The notes: generated by a model not told the origin, from the sequence alone. A stretch of DNA of 64,000 bases from Paenibacillus silviterrae (GCF_030167925.1 NZ_JASKUT010000001.1:4610501-4674500); one strand, 5' to 3'. Numbered from the stretch's first letter, positions 16,866-24,026 are shown. Numbers and translations are program-made.

Positions 16866-17567
16866 ATGAGAACGACAATGCGAAAGTGGACGATCATGGT
16901 GGCTATTGTGGTATTATTAAGTGTGAATTCAAGAGCGGATGCATATATTGAAATGGAAGATGTTATGCGCAACGAGATTCTGGAATCGGGGTATTTGCCA
17001 TATGGTCTGGCCACTCTGGAGGAAGAGCCTCCGGCTCCTGAGGAGGAGCAGAAGCCTGTCGTGCCGGAAGCCGTCAAATACCAGGTGAACCGGGGAGATA
17101 CATTGTACAAGATTGCCCGCGATTTCGGCATCAACGTTCAATTGCTGGCTGCGGCGAACGGGATTCAGAACGCCAATGCTCTTCGTATAGGGCAGGAGCT
17201 GGAAATCCCGGCTATTGGTGGAGAGCTGGAGCTGCCGGCCGGTGAGGCCAAGGTGATCAAGAAGGTGCTTAGCTCCACTCTGACAGCTTATACGGCTGGG
17301 GTGGAATCGACGGGCAAAACGCCTTCCAGCCCCGCCTACGGCATCACCTACAGCGGCAGCAGGGCGACGGAAGGGCGTACGGTAGCGGTAGATCCGAACA
17401 TCATTCCGCTCGGTTCACTGGTTTATATTGACGGTGTAGGCGTCCGTCAGGCGGAGGATACCGGCTCGGCGATCCGCGGCGCCAGAATCGACGTCTACAT
17501 GGAGGACGTAAAGCAAGCAAGGCATTTCGGCGTGAAGAAGAATGTCAAGGTATATGTGTTGTCGTAA
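16866..17567 (+). CDS. LysM and 3D domain cell-wall protein
   Basis: A secreted wall-binding protein of 233 residues. A signal-like hydrophobic stretch (KWTIMVAIVVLLSVNS) is followed by a Pro/Glu-rich spacer, one LysM repeat (YQVNRGDTLYKIARDF to LRIGQELEIP) that binds peptidoglycan, and a C-terminal 3D domain. The three aspartates naming that domain are in VAVDPNIIPLG, AEDTGSAI and RIDVYMED. This architecture matches YocH/YabE-type proteins and resuscitation-type lytic transglycosylase folds. A TTG at 16860 touches the SD; ATG 16866 lies 7 nt after GAGGAGGAG. The leader holds an inverted repeat CTAGTAA/TTACTAG (16799-16826) that may be an operator. Confidence 0.9.
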   Translation: MRTTMRKWTIMVAIVVLLSVNSRADAYIEMEDVMRNEILESGYLPYGLATLEEEPPAPEEEQKPVVPEAVKYQVNRGDTLYKIARDFGINVQLLAAANGIQNANALRIGQELEIPAIGGELELPAGEAKVIKKVLSSTLTAYTAGVESTGKTPSSPAYGITYSGSRATEGRTVAVDPNIIPLGSLVYIDGVGVRQAEDTGSAIRGARIDVYMEDVKQARHFGVKKNVKVYVLS

Positions 17568-17578
17568 GGAAGCTGAAG

Positions 17579-17770
17579 ATGAAGCTGAAGGAGCAGTGCT
17601 GTGTGAACCCGGAACAACAGAAGGAAGCCGTTGTGGACACGTACATAGAGGATTACGAGGAGTTCGTAGAGGAGGACGACCGCTGGAGACCGAGCCCCGT
17701 CGGCAATTCGGGCAGGCAGAAGGACCGCAGGCATGCCGTCAAGCCGCCGGAGCAAGGAAGGAAGCGGTAA
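17579..17770 (+). CDS. Small charged hypothetical protein
   Basis: A 63-residue frame, MKLKEQCCVNPEQQKEAVVD onward, 11 bp after the LysM-3D gene. TAAGGA overlapping the previous stop stands about 8 nt before the ATG, a good coupled SD. The protein has a CC pair near the N-terminus, an acidic middle (YIEDYEEFVEEDD) and a very basic tail (RQKDRRHAV, QGRKR). No family was recognised and no membrane segment is seen. It is probably co-transcribed with the upstream wall protein. It could be a chance frame, but spacing, SD and the closing hairpin support a gene. Confidence 0.5.
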   Translation: MKLKEQCCVNPEQQKEAVVDTYIEDYEEFVEEDDRWRPSPVGNSGRQKDRRHAVKPPEQGRKR

Positions 17771-17774
17771 GGAA

Positions 17775-17818
17775 ACAAAAAAGCAGCCCCGTCATCCCTC
17801 GCAGGGAAGATGGGGCTA
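17775..17818 (-). terminator. Terminator of the CheW-like gene
   Basis: AGCCCCGTCATCCCT pairs imperfectly with AGGGAAGATGGGGCT. On the minus strand it is followed by six T, so it mainly ends cheW; the same stem may also help end the plus-strand small gene. Confidence 0.75.
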
Positions 17819-17846
17819 CTTCCTGTTGGAAGCGCAAACGCACGTT

Positions 17847-18281
17847 TTAGTGATATTCTTGAAACATGCCGTTCAAGCTGAGGATGCCGACGAGGCCGGT
17901 AGGTGAAAAACCGATGCCGGACAAGCAGTTCGAGCTTACGGAGCCCAGCTGCTCCGGCGGAGGCTGAATATCCGTAAACCGGGTCACCTTGTTGACGCGA
18001 TCGACGATCATGCCGACCGTTTCCTCTCCGAGACGAACGATGATAATGCGGGTGGCTTTGGTAACAGCCTCTTCGGGAAGGCCGAAAAGCAGGCAAAGAC
18101 TCACGATGGGGATGATGTACCCCCGTATGTTAATGACGCCTTTCATGTAGCTCTGCGCTTGCGGGAGTCTGGTAATGCTCTGCATTTTGATGATTTCATG
18201 AATGTCTTGAATCGGGAGAGCATAGGGCTCGCTCCCAAGGCTGAATTCGACATACTGCTCGTGTTCCATGGCTTGCATCAT
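17847..18281 (-). CDS. cheW: CheW-like chemotaxis coupling protein
   Basis: CheW-domain protein of 144 residues that links chemoreceptors to the CheA kinase. It has the family core: EFSLGSEPYALPIQDIHEII, then MKGVINIRGYIIPIVSL with the conserved NIRG, and VGMIVDRVNKV. No CheA, CheV receiver or flagellar genes adjoin it, so it is an extra CheW outside the main chemotaxis operon. The leader carries a c-di-GMP-I riboswitch followed by a terminator hairpin, so expression should respond to c-di-GMP. AGGAGGGG lies just before tandem ATG codons at 18281 and 18278. Single-gene transcript; the receptor partner is unknown. Confidence 0.93.
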   Translation of the reverse strand: MMQAMEHEQYVEFSLGSEPYALPIQDIHEIIKMQSITRLPQAQSYMKGVINIRGYIIPIVSLCLLFGLPEEAVTKATRIIIVRLGEETVGMIVDRVNKVTRFTDIQPPPEQLGSVSSNCLSGIGFSPTGLVGILSLNGMFQEYH

Positions 18282-18300
18282 TTCCCCTCCTAAGCTTGAT

Positions 18301-18334
18301 AAAAAGAAAAACTGCCCTTAACGCAGGGGCAGTT
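18301..18334 (-). terminator. Terminator hairpin of the c-di-GMP riboswitch expression platform
   Basis: On the minus strand AACTGCCC (18334-18327) pairs with GGGCAGTT (18317-18310) and is followed by TTTCTTTTT. It lies between the aptamer and the cheW SD, the expected place for transcriptional control. Confidence 0.8.
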
Positions 18335-18349
18335 CCTCGTACAAAGCTC

Positions 18350-18440
18350 TCCCCAATGGCAGCCCGGCTGCCTTGGCGTCACTCGCTTTAGGCCCGTAGC
18401 TTTGCGTCCCCGCCTTTCGTCGGGTTTGCCTTTTTCATTC
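18350..18440 (-). ncRNA. Cyclic-di-GMP-I (GEMM-I) riboswitch
   Basis: Read on the minus strand, the leader has the conserved GEMM-I blocks in order: GGCAAACC, a GAAA-type stem loop (GACGAAAGGC), GGGACGCAAAGC, GGGCCTAA, and the closing AAGGCAGCCGGGCTGCC. These match the class-I aptamer in both sequence and spacing. It is followed by an intrinsic terminator and the cheW coding sequence. Whether ligand switches the gene on or off cannot be read off safely. Confidence 0.92.
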
Positions 18441-18456
18441 AGTTAGAAGTCAGTCA

Positions 18457-18505
18457 TTCGACATAATTCGAGTTATACCTTGAGTATACCACGACTTTTG
18501 TCGAA
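18457..18505. promoter_or_regulatory. Two Spo0A-box cores between cheW and the ECF sigma gene
   Basis: TTCGACA at 18457-18463 (TGTCGAA on the minus strand, just upstream of the riboswitch) and TTTTGTCGAAA around 18499-18505 on the plus strand. The second matches the extended 0A box. Two sites within 50 bp in a divergent promoter region make regulation plausible but unproven. Confidence 0.4.
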
Positions 18506-18613
18506 ATCTAGCATTTATTTTGGTGACAAAGCAGCAAAGATTACGTTTTCTGTGTAAGATGATGATGCTTAAGGCACATTTTTTTTGCTAAGCTGCAGTG
18601 ATTCCCTTCGTAC

Positions 18614-19201
18614 ATGTCGTCTATATACCTGGAGAGGAGGGGGAGAGTCATCACAGAGGAGCAAAGGATCGCGCAGGCAGCGTCCGGGGACCGGGAGGCG
18701 TTCAGGCATCTGGCCCTGCAATACGGACCTTACCTGTATCAAGTTGTATATGGCGTGCTTCAATCGCCGAAGGATGCCGAGGATGTGACGCAGGAGGTGC
18801 TGCTCAAAATGCACTCTGCCCTCCCTCAGTATCAGCAGCAAGGGTTCAAGACTTGGATTACTCGTATAGCGGTAAACAAAGCGATCGACTTTAAGCGTTC
18901 AAGGCAGCGCAAACGCGAGGAGCTGACGGACGACGTTGAAATGCTGCTGGACGCGCCGGCGACTGTGCCGACGAGCGCGGTCGAGAAGCACGTATTAAGC
19001 AGGGAGCAGCGTGAGCAGGTGCGAAGCTCGATCCGGCAGCTGCCCGAGGCTTACCGGGATGTTGTGGTCGCATTTTATATTGAGGAAAAAAGCTATCAGC
19101 AAATTGCATTGGAGCAGAAGCTGGCGCTCAAAACCGTAGAATCCAAGCTGTACCGGGCCAAGCAGTACATGCGCAGAACATGGAAGGAGGAGGACCACTA
19201 G
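18614..19201 (+). CDS. ECF-type RNA polymerase sigma factor
   Basis: An extracytoplasmic-function sigma factor with region 2 (ASGDREAFRHLALQYGPYLY, DAEDVTQEVLLKMHSAL, WITRIAVNKAIDFKR) and region 4 (LPEAYRDVVVAFYIEEKSYQ, TVESKLYRAKQYMRR). An anti-sigma gene follows 1 bp later, and two membrane-protein genes follow with ATGA overlaps: one four-gene operon. The start is unclear: ATG 18614 has no SD, while a strong AGGAGGGGG at 18635-18643 precedes no ATG, GTG or TTG in frame; the codon at ideal spacing is ATC 18650, exactly where ECF proteins usually begin. Such operons are often autoregulated; the inducing signal is unknown. Confidence 0.9.
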   Translation: MSSIYLERRGRVITEEQRIAQAASGDREAFRHLALQYGPYLYQVVYGVLQSPKDAEDVTQEVLLKMHSALPQYQQQGFKTWITRIAVNKAIDFKRSRQRKREELTDDVEMLLDAPATVPTSAVEKHVLSREQREQVRSSIRQLPEAYRDVVVAFYIEEKSYQQIALEQKLALKTVESKLYRAKQYMRRTWKEEDH

Positions 19202-19202
19202 A

Positions 19203-19679
19203 ATGCCACACCCGACAAGAGAACAATGGCTCGACTATGCAGGCGGCCGAATGACCGAAGAGCAGCGGGAGCACTGTGACTTGCATCTTGCCCAGTGTGA
19301 CGAATGCTTGATTCTGTATATGGATTGTCTTGGTGCAGTGTCGGAGGCGATGCCTCAGCTGGCGGATCCGGCCGAACTGACCGAGCGGGTGCTGCAGCAG
19401 CTGCCGCCGGTCCTTATACCGTCCGAGCCGCACCGTTCAAGGCTGTGGAGTCACCCGATCTTTCACTACGCGGTTGCTGCTGCCATCACGCTGCTGCTTG
19501 TGAGCACGGGCATTTTTCAAGCTCTGCTGGGCAGTACCGGACAGCATGCGGTTGCCAGGGCTTCATTGTACGATAACGAGTATGCCGCCCAGCAGTCCTT
19601 CTCCAGCCGGCTGCTGGATAAGACGGTGCTCGTCCTGGATTCCATTCAATCAAAAACAGAAAGAGGGGGTAAGCGATGA
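19203..19679 (+). CDS. Anti-sigma factor with zinc-binding motif
   Basis: Likely membrane-bound antagonist of the upstream ECF sigma. The 158-residue product starts with an anti-sigma domain holding His28-x3-Cys32-x2-Cys35 (HLAQCDEC), the ZAS zinc motif, then one membrane helix near 83-107 (HPIFHYAVAAAITLLLVSTG) and a short extracytoplasmic tail. It starts 1 bp after the sigma stop and overlaps the next gene by ATGA. In related systems envelope stress triggers proteolysis of the anti-sigma and frees the sigma factor. No site-2 protease gene is nearby. Sigma partner inferred from adjacency. Confidence 0.85.
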   Translation: MPHPTREQWLDYAGGRMTEEQREHCDLHLAQCDECLILYMDCLGAVSEAMPQLADPAELTERVLQQLPPVLIPSEPHRSRLWSHPIFHYAVAAAITLLLVSTGIFQALLGSTGQHAVARASLYDNEYAAQQSFSSRLLDKTVLVLDSIQSKTERGGKR

Positions 19680-20752
19680 ACCCGACAGTCACACCCAAAC
19701 ATCCGATGGTTGCTTTTCTGCTTTCTTTTATTCCCGGGCTTGGCTTCCTGTATTTGGGGAAGCTCGGGAGGGGGCTGCTCTACGGCTGCGGCTTTTTCGG
19801 GCCTTTAGGCTTGCTGTTCCTTGCTCTCCTGCTGCGGAATGGGCGAGGCGCCGATGAGCTGCTTATCCTGCCGCTGTTCTCCGTCGTAATTGCGCTGATC
19901 AATTTGATCGACATGGCGCGGACGGTAAGCCGGAGTGCCCAGGCGGCTCCCGGGGCGGGGGAGCATCAGAGGCGCGATCAGGATCGCGGCTTTACGATTG
20001 CGCTTTCCTTTATCCCGGGGCTGGGCCATCTTCAGCTTGGATTGATGCAGCGAGGACTATCTCTATTGATCTCGTTTATCGGATTCGGGATGATGATCAT
20101 CTTCATCACCGCGTGGACGAAACAGGATGAGTTTCTCGCCTTCCTCGGCATTTTACCTGTTTTCTGGATTTATTCCATGTTCGATGTCATTCAGCAGCTC
20201 AATCGTAAGGAACGGGGAGAGGAGCTTGCGGATCGCTCGGTTTTCGAGGATTTTCAGGATAACCGCGAGGCAGGGAAAAGGAACAAGCTTCTTGCGACCC
20301 TGCTCTGCATGTTCCCGGGCGCGGGCCATATGTACCTGGGCTTTCAAAAGCGCGGCTTGCAGCTGATGGCGGCTTTTTTGTTCAGCATTTACATCATGGA
20401 TGTGCTTCGTCTGTCGATTTTCTTGTTTCTTATTCCGATCCTATGGTTCTACAGCTTCTTTGACGGCCTCCAGCATATTTCGAAGCATGGCAAGGGAGAC
20501 GTGCAGGACGTGCCGATCGTAGACTGGCTCATTCATCATCAGCGCTGGGTAGGCTTCGGTCTGCTCGCGCTCGGCGCTTATTACTTGTTTGACCAGGTGA
20601 TCCTTGGCATTCTGGAGCAAATGTTTCCGGACGCGCGCATCACTTATCGGATCGAGCGGTATTTTCAGACGGTGGTCGTATCCCTGCTCTTTATTGGCGG
20701 AGGCATTCGCCTTCTTGCAGGGAGCAAGGGGAAGAAGGAGGGGCCCAAATGA
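19676..20752 (+). CDS. Multi-pass membrane protein with three PGxG-x-Y-LG modules
   Basis: A 358-residue membrane protein with about nine helices and three repeated modules: SFIPGLGFLYLGKLGRG near 17, SFIPGLGHLQLGLMQRG near 111, and CMFPGAGHMYLGFQKRG near 210. Each is a short turn between hydrophobic segments, similar to TM2-domain proteins, with a positively charged stretch after it. The third position of the operon, with ATGA overlaps on both sides, ties it to the ECF sigma/anti-sigma pair; it may be a sensor part or a target of the stress response. A two-module relative lies at 28043. No biochemical role is known to me. Confidence 0.75.
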   Translation: MNPTVTPKHPMVAFLLSFIPGLGFLYLGKLGRGLLYGCGFFGPLGLLFLALLLRNGRGADELLILPLFSVVIALINLIDMARTVSRSAQAAPGAGEHQRRDQDRGFTIALSFIPGLGHLQLGLMQRGLSLLISFIGFGMMIIFITAWTKQDEFLAFLGILPVFWIYSMFDVIQQLNRKERGEELADRSVFEDFQDNREAGKRNKLLATLLCMFPGAGHMYLGFQKRGLQLMAAFLFSIYIMDVLRLSIFLFLIPILWFYSFFDGLQHISKHGKGDVQDVPIVDWLIHHQRWVGFGLLALGAYYLFDQVILGILEQMFPDARITYRIERYFQTVVVSLLFIGGGIRLLAGSKGKKEGPK

Positions 20753-21414
20753 GAACTTGGCGTGTAGGTACGCTGTCTATGGGAGTTACGCTGGTAGGTC
20801 TTGGCGCAGCGCTGCTGGGCTCGCAATTTCAAGGGCTGGCGGCGTTCGATACTTTCGTGGCCTGGTGGCCGGTCCTTTTGATTCTGCTTGGGCTGGAGGT
20901 GCTGCTGTACTTGTTCTTCCAGAGGAAGGAAGAGCAGCGGGTCCATTATGATTTTCTAAGCATGCTCTTCGTTGGGGTGCTGTTCAGCGGCTGCCTGGCC
21001 TTCACCTTCCTCACCAGCTTGGGCGTAGTCGGGGAAGTAAGAGGGATGCTGCAGCAGGTAGAGACGACCTCCTCGCTTCCGGTGCTTCAGGAGGCACTCC
21101 CGTCCGAAGTGAAGAAGGTCATCGTCCAAACGACAGGCCGTCCGCCGAAGGTAGACCGCTCGCCGGAACGCACTGTCCATGTGTTCGGCACCTATGGGCA
21201 GATGCTTAAGGCAGGAGACAACGGGAGTCCTCTTTCCCGGGATGCCGTCTACGAGGTGAAGCAGGTCGGGGAGACGCTGTACGTTCTTATCAAGTCGCTC
21301 CCGAGGGAACGAGGGATAAGAGCCTACTATCCTGACATGAATGTAACGGTTGTTTTGCCCGGCGATCTGCAGGCTGAGGTAAGAGGGCCGGGGAACGAGC
21401 CGATCCAGCTGTAA
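20749..21414 (+). CDS. LiaI/LiaF-like membrane protein
   Basis: Last gene of the ECF operon, overlapping the previous one by ATGA. The 221-residue product has three hydrophobic helices; the first two (GTLSMGVTLVGLGAALLG and VAWWPVLLILLGLEVLLYLF) form the WWP-containing hairpin seen in LiaI/LiaF-like N-termini (DUF5668 type). The third (about 68-90) leads to an about 130-residue extracytoplasmic domain rich in beta strands (KKVIVQTTG, YEVKQVGETLYVLIK, DMNVTVVLPGDLQAEVRG), reminiscent of the adhesin-like domain of LiaF-type proteins. LiaF proteins inhibit envelope-stress signalling, so a regulatory role in this ECF module is plausible. Confidence 0.72.
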   Translation: MRTWRVGTLSMGVTLVGLGAALLGSQFQGLAAFDTFVAWWPVLLILLGLEVLLYLFFQRKEEQRVHYDFLSMLFVGVLFSGCLAFTFLTSLGVVGEVRGMLQQVETTSSLPVLQEALPSEVKKVIVQTTGRPPKVDRSPERTVHVFGTYGQMLKAGDNGSPLSRDAVYEVKQVGETLYVLIKSLPRERGIRAYYPDMNVTVVLPGDLQAEVRGPGNEPIQL

Positions 21415-21418
21415 AATA

Positions 21419-21463
21419 TAAAGAACCGCTCACCCGGGTAACGGGGAAGAGCGGTTCTTGCTT
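21419..21463 (+). terminator. Terminator of the ECF operon
   Basis: AAGAACCGCTC (21421-21431) pairs with GAGCGGTTCTT (21449-21459). The stem is strong, the T run weak. Confidence 0.7.
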
Positions 21464-21570
21464 GTAGTAACGGTTTCGCACGCTCTCGGCTCATTACCGG
21501 TTTGTGAGGAAGTTATCATTTTGCCGGTATTCTCTCCCGCCACGGATTCATGTAAAATAAGACTGTACCT

Positions 21571-22308
21571 ATGACACGAAAGCCGGAGGGAAATCAACTG
21601 GATACTTACGCTTGTCTTTATGTGATCCGGGGAGAGCCTTATAAGCCCGGCACTTGTATACAACTATCGACGGAGGACGCGGTCGTGGGCCGTTCCTCGA
21701 AGCAATATGCACCCGATGTCGGCTTCTCCAACGCCTTTGTCTCCCGAAAGCATATGATTGTGCGCAGGGAAGGTGAGCAAGCCGTGCTGTATGACCTGAA
21801 CAGCAGACACGGTACGGAGCTGAACGGCGTACGCATTGAGCCCAATAAGCCCTACCCGCTTAAGTCGTTCGACATCATCAAGCTGGCCAAGGGGATGGCC
21901 GTTCTTCATTTTTCTTATTTATTCGCCGACCAGACTCTCGAGCTGGAGCCTTTGACCCACACGATGCAGATGGACGCCCTCGTGCCTCCGCTGGAGCTGG
22001 ACTGGGAGAAGCGGGATGTCATTGTAGAGGGTAAGCGGATTTCGATGTCCGAGAAGGAATATTTGCTCATTAAGACCTTGTACGACCACGCGAACAAGCT
22101 GGTCACGCTCGATGAGATCAAGCAGCGGGTATGGCCCGAACGAACGACAGGTGTGGACGGCGCGCCCGATGTCAGTGTGGATGAGCTCAACGCACTGGTG
22201 TACCGTATCCGCAAAAAATACGGCAAGGATACCTTCATGATCAGCGCGGTCCGGGGTAACGGCTACGTGCTGGAATGGAACGAGGGTCAAGGTCCGGCCA
22301 ATAGGTAA
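21571..22308 (+). CDS. FHA domain - winged-helix transcriptional regulator
   Basis: A two-domain regulator of 245 residues. Residues about 14-115 form an FHA phosphothreonine-binding domain (VVGRSSKQ, NAFVSRKHMIV, YDLNSRHGTELNGVRI). Residues about 140-240 form an OmpR-type winged helix (SEKEYLLIKTLYDHANKLVT, VDELNALVYRIRKKY, VRGNGYVLEW). There is no receiver domain, so input is likely phosphothreonine signalling by a Ser/Thr kinase rather than a histidine kinase. ATG 21571 lacks an SD; GGAGGG at 21585-21590 stands 7 nt before CTG 21598, a possible alternative start. The MurA-like gene begins 31 bp downstream and is probably in the same transcript. Confidence 0.88.
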   Translation: MTRKPEGNQLDTYACLYVIRGEPYKPGTCIQLSTEDAVVGRSSKQYAPDVGFSNAFVSRKHMIVRREGEQAVLYDLNSRHGTELNGVRIEPNKPYPLKSFDIIKLAKGMAVLHFSYLFADQTLELEPLTHTMQMDALVPPLELDWEKRDVIVEGKRISMSEKEYLLIKTLYDHANKLVTLDEIKQRVWPERTTGVDGAPDVSVDELNALVYRIRKKYGKDTFMISAVRGNGYVLEWNEGQGPANR

Positions 22309-22339
22309 CCATGTCCATAACGAAAGTGGGAACTTTTCG

Positions 22340-23638
22340 ATGAGATACATACAAGTCGAGCCCTCGGGACCGCTGCAGGGGACGATTCGCATTCCCGGCT
22401 CGAAGAACAGCTCTCTGGCGCTGCTGGCCGCCTCCTGTTTGGCGGATACGGTGGTTACGCTGGAGGGCATACCGTATATTTATGATGTGAAGGTCATTCG
22501 GCAGATCGGCAAGGATATCGGACTTAAGATGACAAGGACGGATACTGGAGATATTGTCATAGACCCGCGTTATATTTACAGTACGACGATCGACCCGGGC
22601 AAAGCCTCCTCCTACCGGGCGTCTTATTATTTTGCCGGGGCGCTGCTGGCCAAATTCGGCAAGGTGACCATCGGCTTCCCCGGAGGGGATAATTTCAATT
22701 CGCGGCCGATCGATCAGCATATGAAGGCGTTCCGTGCGCTCGGCGCGGACTTCCGCATGTATGAGGATTATTACGTCGTAGAGGCGAAGGAGCTCCGCGG
22801 GGCCGATATTTACTTTGATACGATTACTTCAGGGGCGACGATCAACAGCTTGCTGGCCGCCGCCCGGGCGAAGGGCCGAACGATGCTGTACAATGCGGCT
22901 ACGGATCCCGAGGTAGTCGATACGGCCAACTTCCTGAACCAACTGGGAGCCCAGATCTATGGGGCGGGCACGGACCGGATTCGCATTGAGGGCGTGCCTT
23001 ATCTCGGGGGCACATCCTATGCCGTGATTCCGGATCGGCTTGTCGCCGGCGCCTTCTTGATGGCCGCAGGCCTAACGGGAGGCACGATTACGCTGAAGGA
23101 TGTCATTCGGGAGCATCTCGAATCGTGTACGGCGAAGCTGCGGGAGGTCGGTCTCGAGATCGAGAGTGACGAATCGAGCATGACCGCGCACGGCACGGGC
23201 AAGCTGAAGGCGACCCGCATTCGTACGGCGATGTATCCGGGCTTCGCGACCGACCTGCAGCAGCCGATGACCTCGCTGCTCACTATGGCGCCCGGTAAGA
23301 GCATCATAACGGAGACGGTGTACCCGCACCGCTTCAACCATGTGCAGCAGTTGAACCGGATGGGAGCGGACATTGAGCTGCGCAAGGAAAGCGCCTATAT
23401 TCGCGGCGGCCGTCCGCTGCAGGGAGCATGGGTGCATGCCACCGACGTTCGGGCCGGGACATCGCTCATCCTTGCGGGGCTTGCTGCCGAAGGCGTAACC
23501 CGCATCACGGGAGTCGAGCATATCGAGCGTGGCTACGAGGATGTGATGGAGGGCTTCCGTCTGCTCGGAGCCAACCTGGCGCTTTGCGAAGAGGAGAGCC
23601 CTGCTGAATGGAAGAGGACAGCTGACGGACTGATCTGA
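22340..23638 (+). CDS. MurA-like enolpyruvyl transferase with Asp at the catalytic Cys position
   Basis: Paralogue of UDP-N-acetylglucosamine 1-carboxyvinyltransferase, the first committed enzyme of peptidoglycan synthesis. Substrate residues are kept: Lys22 in IPGSKNSS, Arg122 in SRPIDQHM, ATDLQQP near 303 and DVRAGTSLILAGLAAEG near 370. The flexible loop normally reads PGGCAIGxRP; here it is PGGDNFNSRP, so the fosfomycin-target Cys is Asp117. Asp at this position occurs in naturally fosfomycin-insensitive MurA enzymes. The N-F-N loop is also unusual, so a specialised or non-catalytic role is possible. At 432 residues it has full length. It follows the FHA-wHTH regulator by 31 bp. Confidence 0.88.
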   Translation: MRYIQVEPSGPLQGTIRIPGSKNSSLALLAASCLADTVVTLEGIPYIYDVKVIRQIGKDIGLKMTRTDTGDIVIDPRYIYSTTIDPGKASSYRASYYFAGALLAKFGKVTIGFPGGDNFNSRPIDQHMKAFRALGADFRMYEDYYVVEAKELRGADIYFDTITSGATINSLLAAARAKGRTMLYNAATDPEVVDTANFLNQLGAQIYGAGTDRIRIEGVPYLGGTSYAVIPDRLVAGAFLMAAGLTGGTITLKDVIREHLESCTAKLREVGLEIESDESSMTAHGTGKLKATRIRTAMYPGFATDLQQPMTSLLTMAPGKSIITETVYPHRFNHVQQLNRMGADIELRKESAYIRGGRPLQGAWVHATDVRAGTSLILAGLAAEGVTRITGVEHIERGYEDVMEGFRLLGANLALCEEESPAEWKRTADGLI

Positions 23639-23902
23639 TCTGATCAGAGGGAAGAGACATGGAAATGCCCGTTTTTTGTAAAGTCAGGGTTTGAGAAAGC
23701 TGCGAAAGTGCAGAAATTTTGACCACAAATCAAGTTCAGTACTTGATTTGTGATAATACGCATCTTTCAGAGCCCACAATGGCTGGAAATGGGCAAGTTG
23801 TCTCGAAATGTTGTATATTTGCAGAAATCCATTCCATTTTGAGGGAAAATTACGGAAAAAGTTGCATTTTTGCAGAAAGCTGCCGCTCAAAGCTTTTAAG
23901 TT

Positions 23903-23926
23903 AACCGGCCACTGGCCGGTTTTTTC
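23903..23926 (+). terminator. Terminator downstream of the MurA-like gene
   Basis: AACCGGCCA and TGGCCGGTT form a nearly perfect palindrome followed by TTTTTC; about 265 bp after the MurA-like stop. Confidence 0.7.
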
Positions 23927-23979
23927 TGTTTGGGTAGGAAGGGTGCCGGTTACACTAAGGGGAATAGCGCTGCATGAGA

Positions 23980-24026
23980 TTGACGGAAGTAATGCTGCGT
24001 GTTATATTTGACTTACAAAAAGTAAG
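23980..24026 (+). promoter_or_regulatory. Sigma-A promoter with HxlR/DUF24-type operator for the dioxygenase gene
   Basis: TTGACG (23980-23985), 17-nt spacer, TATATT (24003-24008). The predicted start near 24015 falls inside CTTACAAAAAGTAAG (24012-24026), a perfect inverted repeat of the form TTAC-N5-GTAA. That form is described for the redox-sensing HxlR-family repressors CatR/YodB of Bacillus, which control a catechol dioxygenase. A repressor here would block initiation. Confidence 0.72.
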
